From assembly GCA_964649385.1 (NCBI GenBank), contig CAZYRA010000021.1:1-14793 (forward strand): a DNA stretch of 14,793 bases. Reading direction: 5' to 3'. The notes beneath the pieces are model-generated. The model did no database searches and had not been told where the DNA came from. It worked only from the letters and a program-made list of their open reading frames with translations. The stretch comes from UBA5760 sp964649385 (GTDB lineage Bacteria; Chloroflexota; Dehalococcoidia; Dehalococcoidales; UBA5760). Of this stretch, positions 14,640-14,793 are shown piece after piece. Made by a program: the position numbers and the translations under genes. Within the stretch, counting starts at the first letter, position 1, and each line of letters begins with the position of its first letter.

Positions 14640-14793
14640 ATGGCATTACCTTGTTTATCCCTGGAGGGGAAGATAGCTATTGTTAGCGGAAGCAGGCGTG
14701 GTATCGGTCGGGCGATTGCCCTTCTCTATGCTGAGGCGGGGGCGGATGTGGCCGTCTGTGATTACGTTGCCGCTGATGAGCTAGATGATACCG
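14640..14793 (+). CDS. short-chain dehydrogenase/reductase, N-terminal part
   Basis: The first 51 codons of a classical SDR are visible. The sequence starts MALPCLSLEGKIAIVSGSRR and continues GIGRAIALLYAEAGADVAVCD, giving the dinucleotide-binding GxxxGIG motif (residues 18-24) and the second strand ending in D42. AAGGAGG (14625-14631) lies eight bases before the ATG at 14640, so this ATG is preferred over the one at 14634, only two bases from that site. The acidic residue at the end of strand two (VAVCD) hints at NAD(H) preference. Substrate and pathway cannot be told from this fragment, which runs off the window. Confidence 0.88.
   Translation, partial: MALPCLSLEGKIAIVSGSRRGIGRAIALLYAEAGADVAVCDYVAADELDDT

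Overview
This is ordinary bacterial chromosome: dense coding on both strands, Shine-Dalgarno sites (AGGAGG type), sigma70-like promoters, and no tRNA, rRNA, CRISPR or transposon visible. Gene content (paired TrkA proteins, a RemA/DUF370 gene before gmk, a DUF47-PiT phosphate pair, MutS, soluble multi-PAS kinases with NarL-type regulators) and the style of the proteins, including the short N-terminus of a ComEA-like protein, suggest Chloroflexota, perhaps Dehalococcoidia. That placement is inference from memory of the families; no phylogeny was possible.

Layout. (1) 1-144, minus: N-terminus of a membrane-anchored ComEA-like protein with its own promoter. (2) 402-5008, minus: a potassium uptake locus. 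In transcription order it holds a possible 46-codon leader ORF, a full-length double TrkA, the TrkH channel, a UspA protein, a 132-residue TrkA-N-only protein and a 220-residue single TrkA. (3) 5009-5333: a divergent control region with back-to-back -35 boxes. (4) 5334-6951, plus: DUF47 regulator and PiT phosphate permease, overlapping by 8 bp. (5) 6961-7870, minus: remA-like gene and gmk, overlapping by 20 bp. (6) 8052-8504, plus: a second UspA, of the ATP-binding type. (7) 8630-11221, plus: full-length mutS. (8) 11263-14352, minus: a NarL-type response regulator followed by its four-PAS histidine kinase. (9) 14640 to the end, plus: start of a short-chain dehydrogenase/reductase (SDR).

How the genes may work together. 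The divergent potassium and phosphate operons share a promoter region, so uptake of the main intracellular cation and of phosphate may be co-regulated. Three TrkA-type nucleotide-sensing proteins accompany one TrkH. The kinase and regulator form a cytoplasmic two-component system whose divergent neighbour is the SDR operon. The spacer between them holds a good promoter and a CRP/FNR-like palindrome.

I see no clear new biological system. The best leads are the TrkA module set with its possible leader ORF, the shared K+/Pi control region, the palindromes before the response regulator, and the altered P-loop of guanylate kinase.
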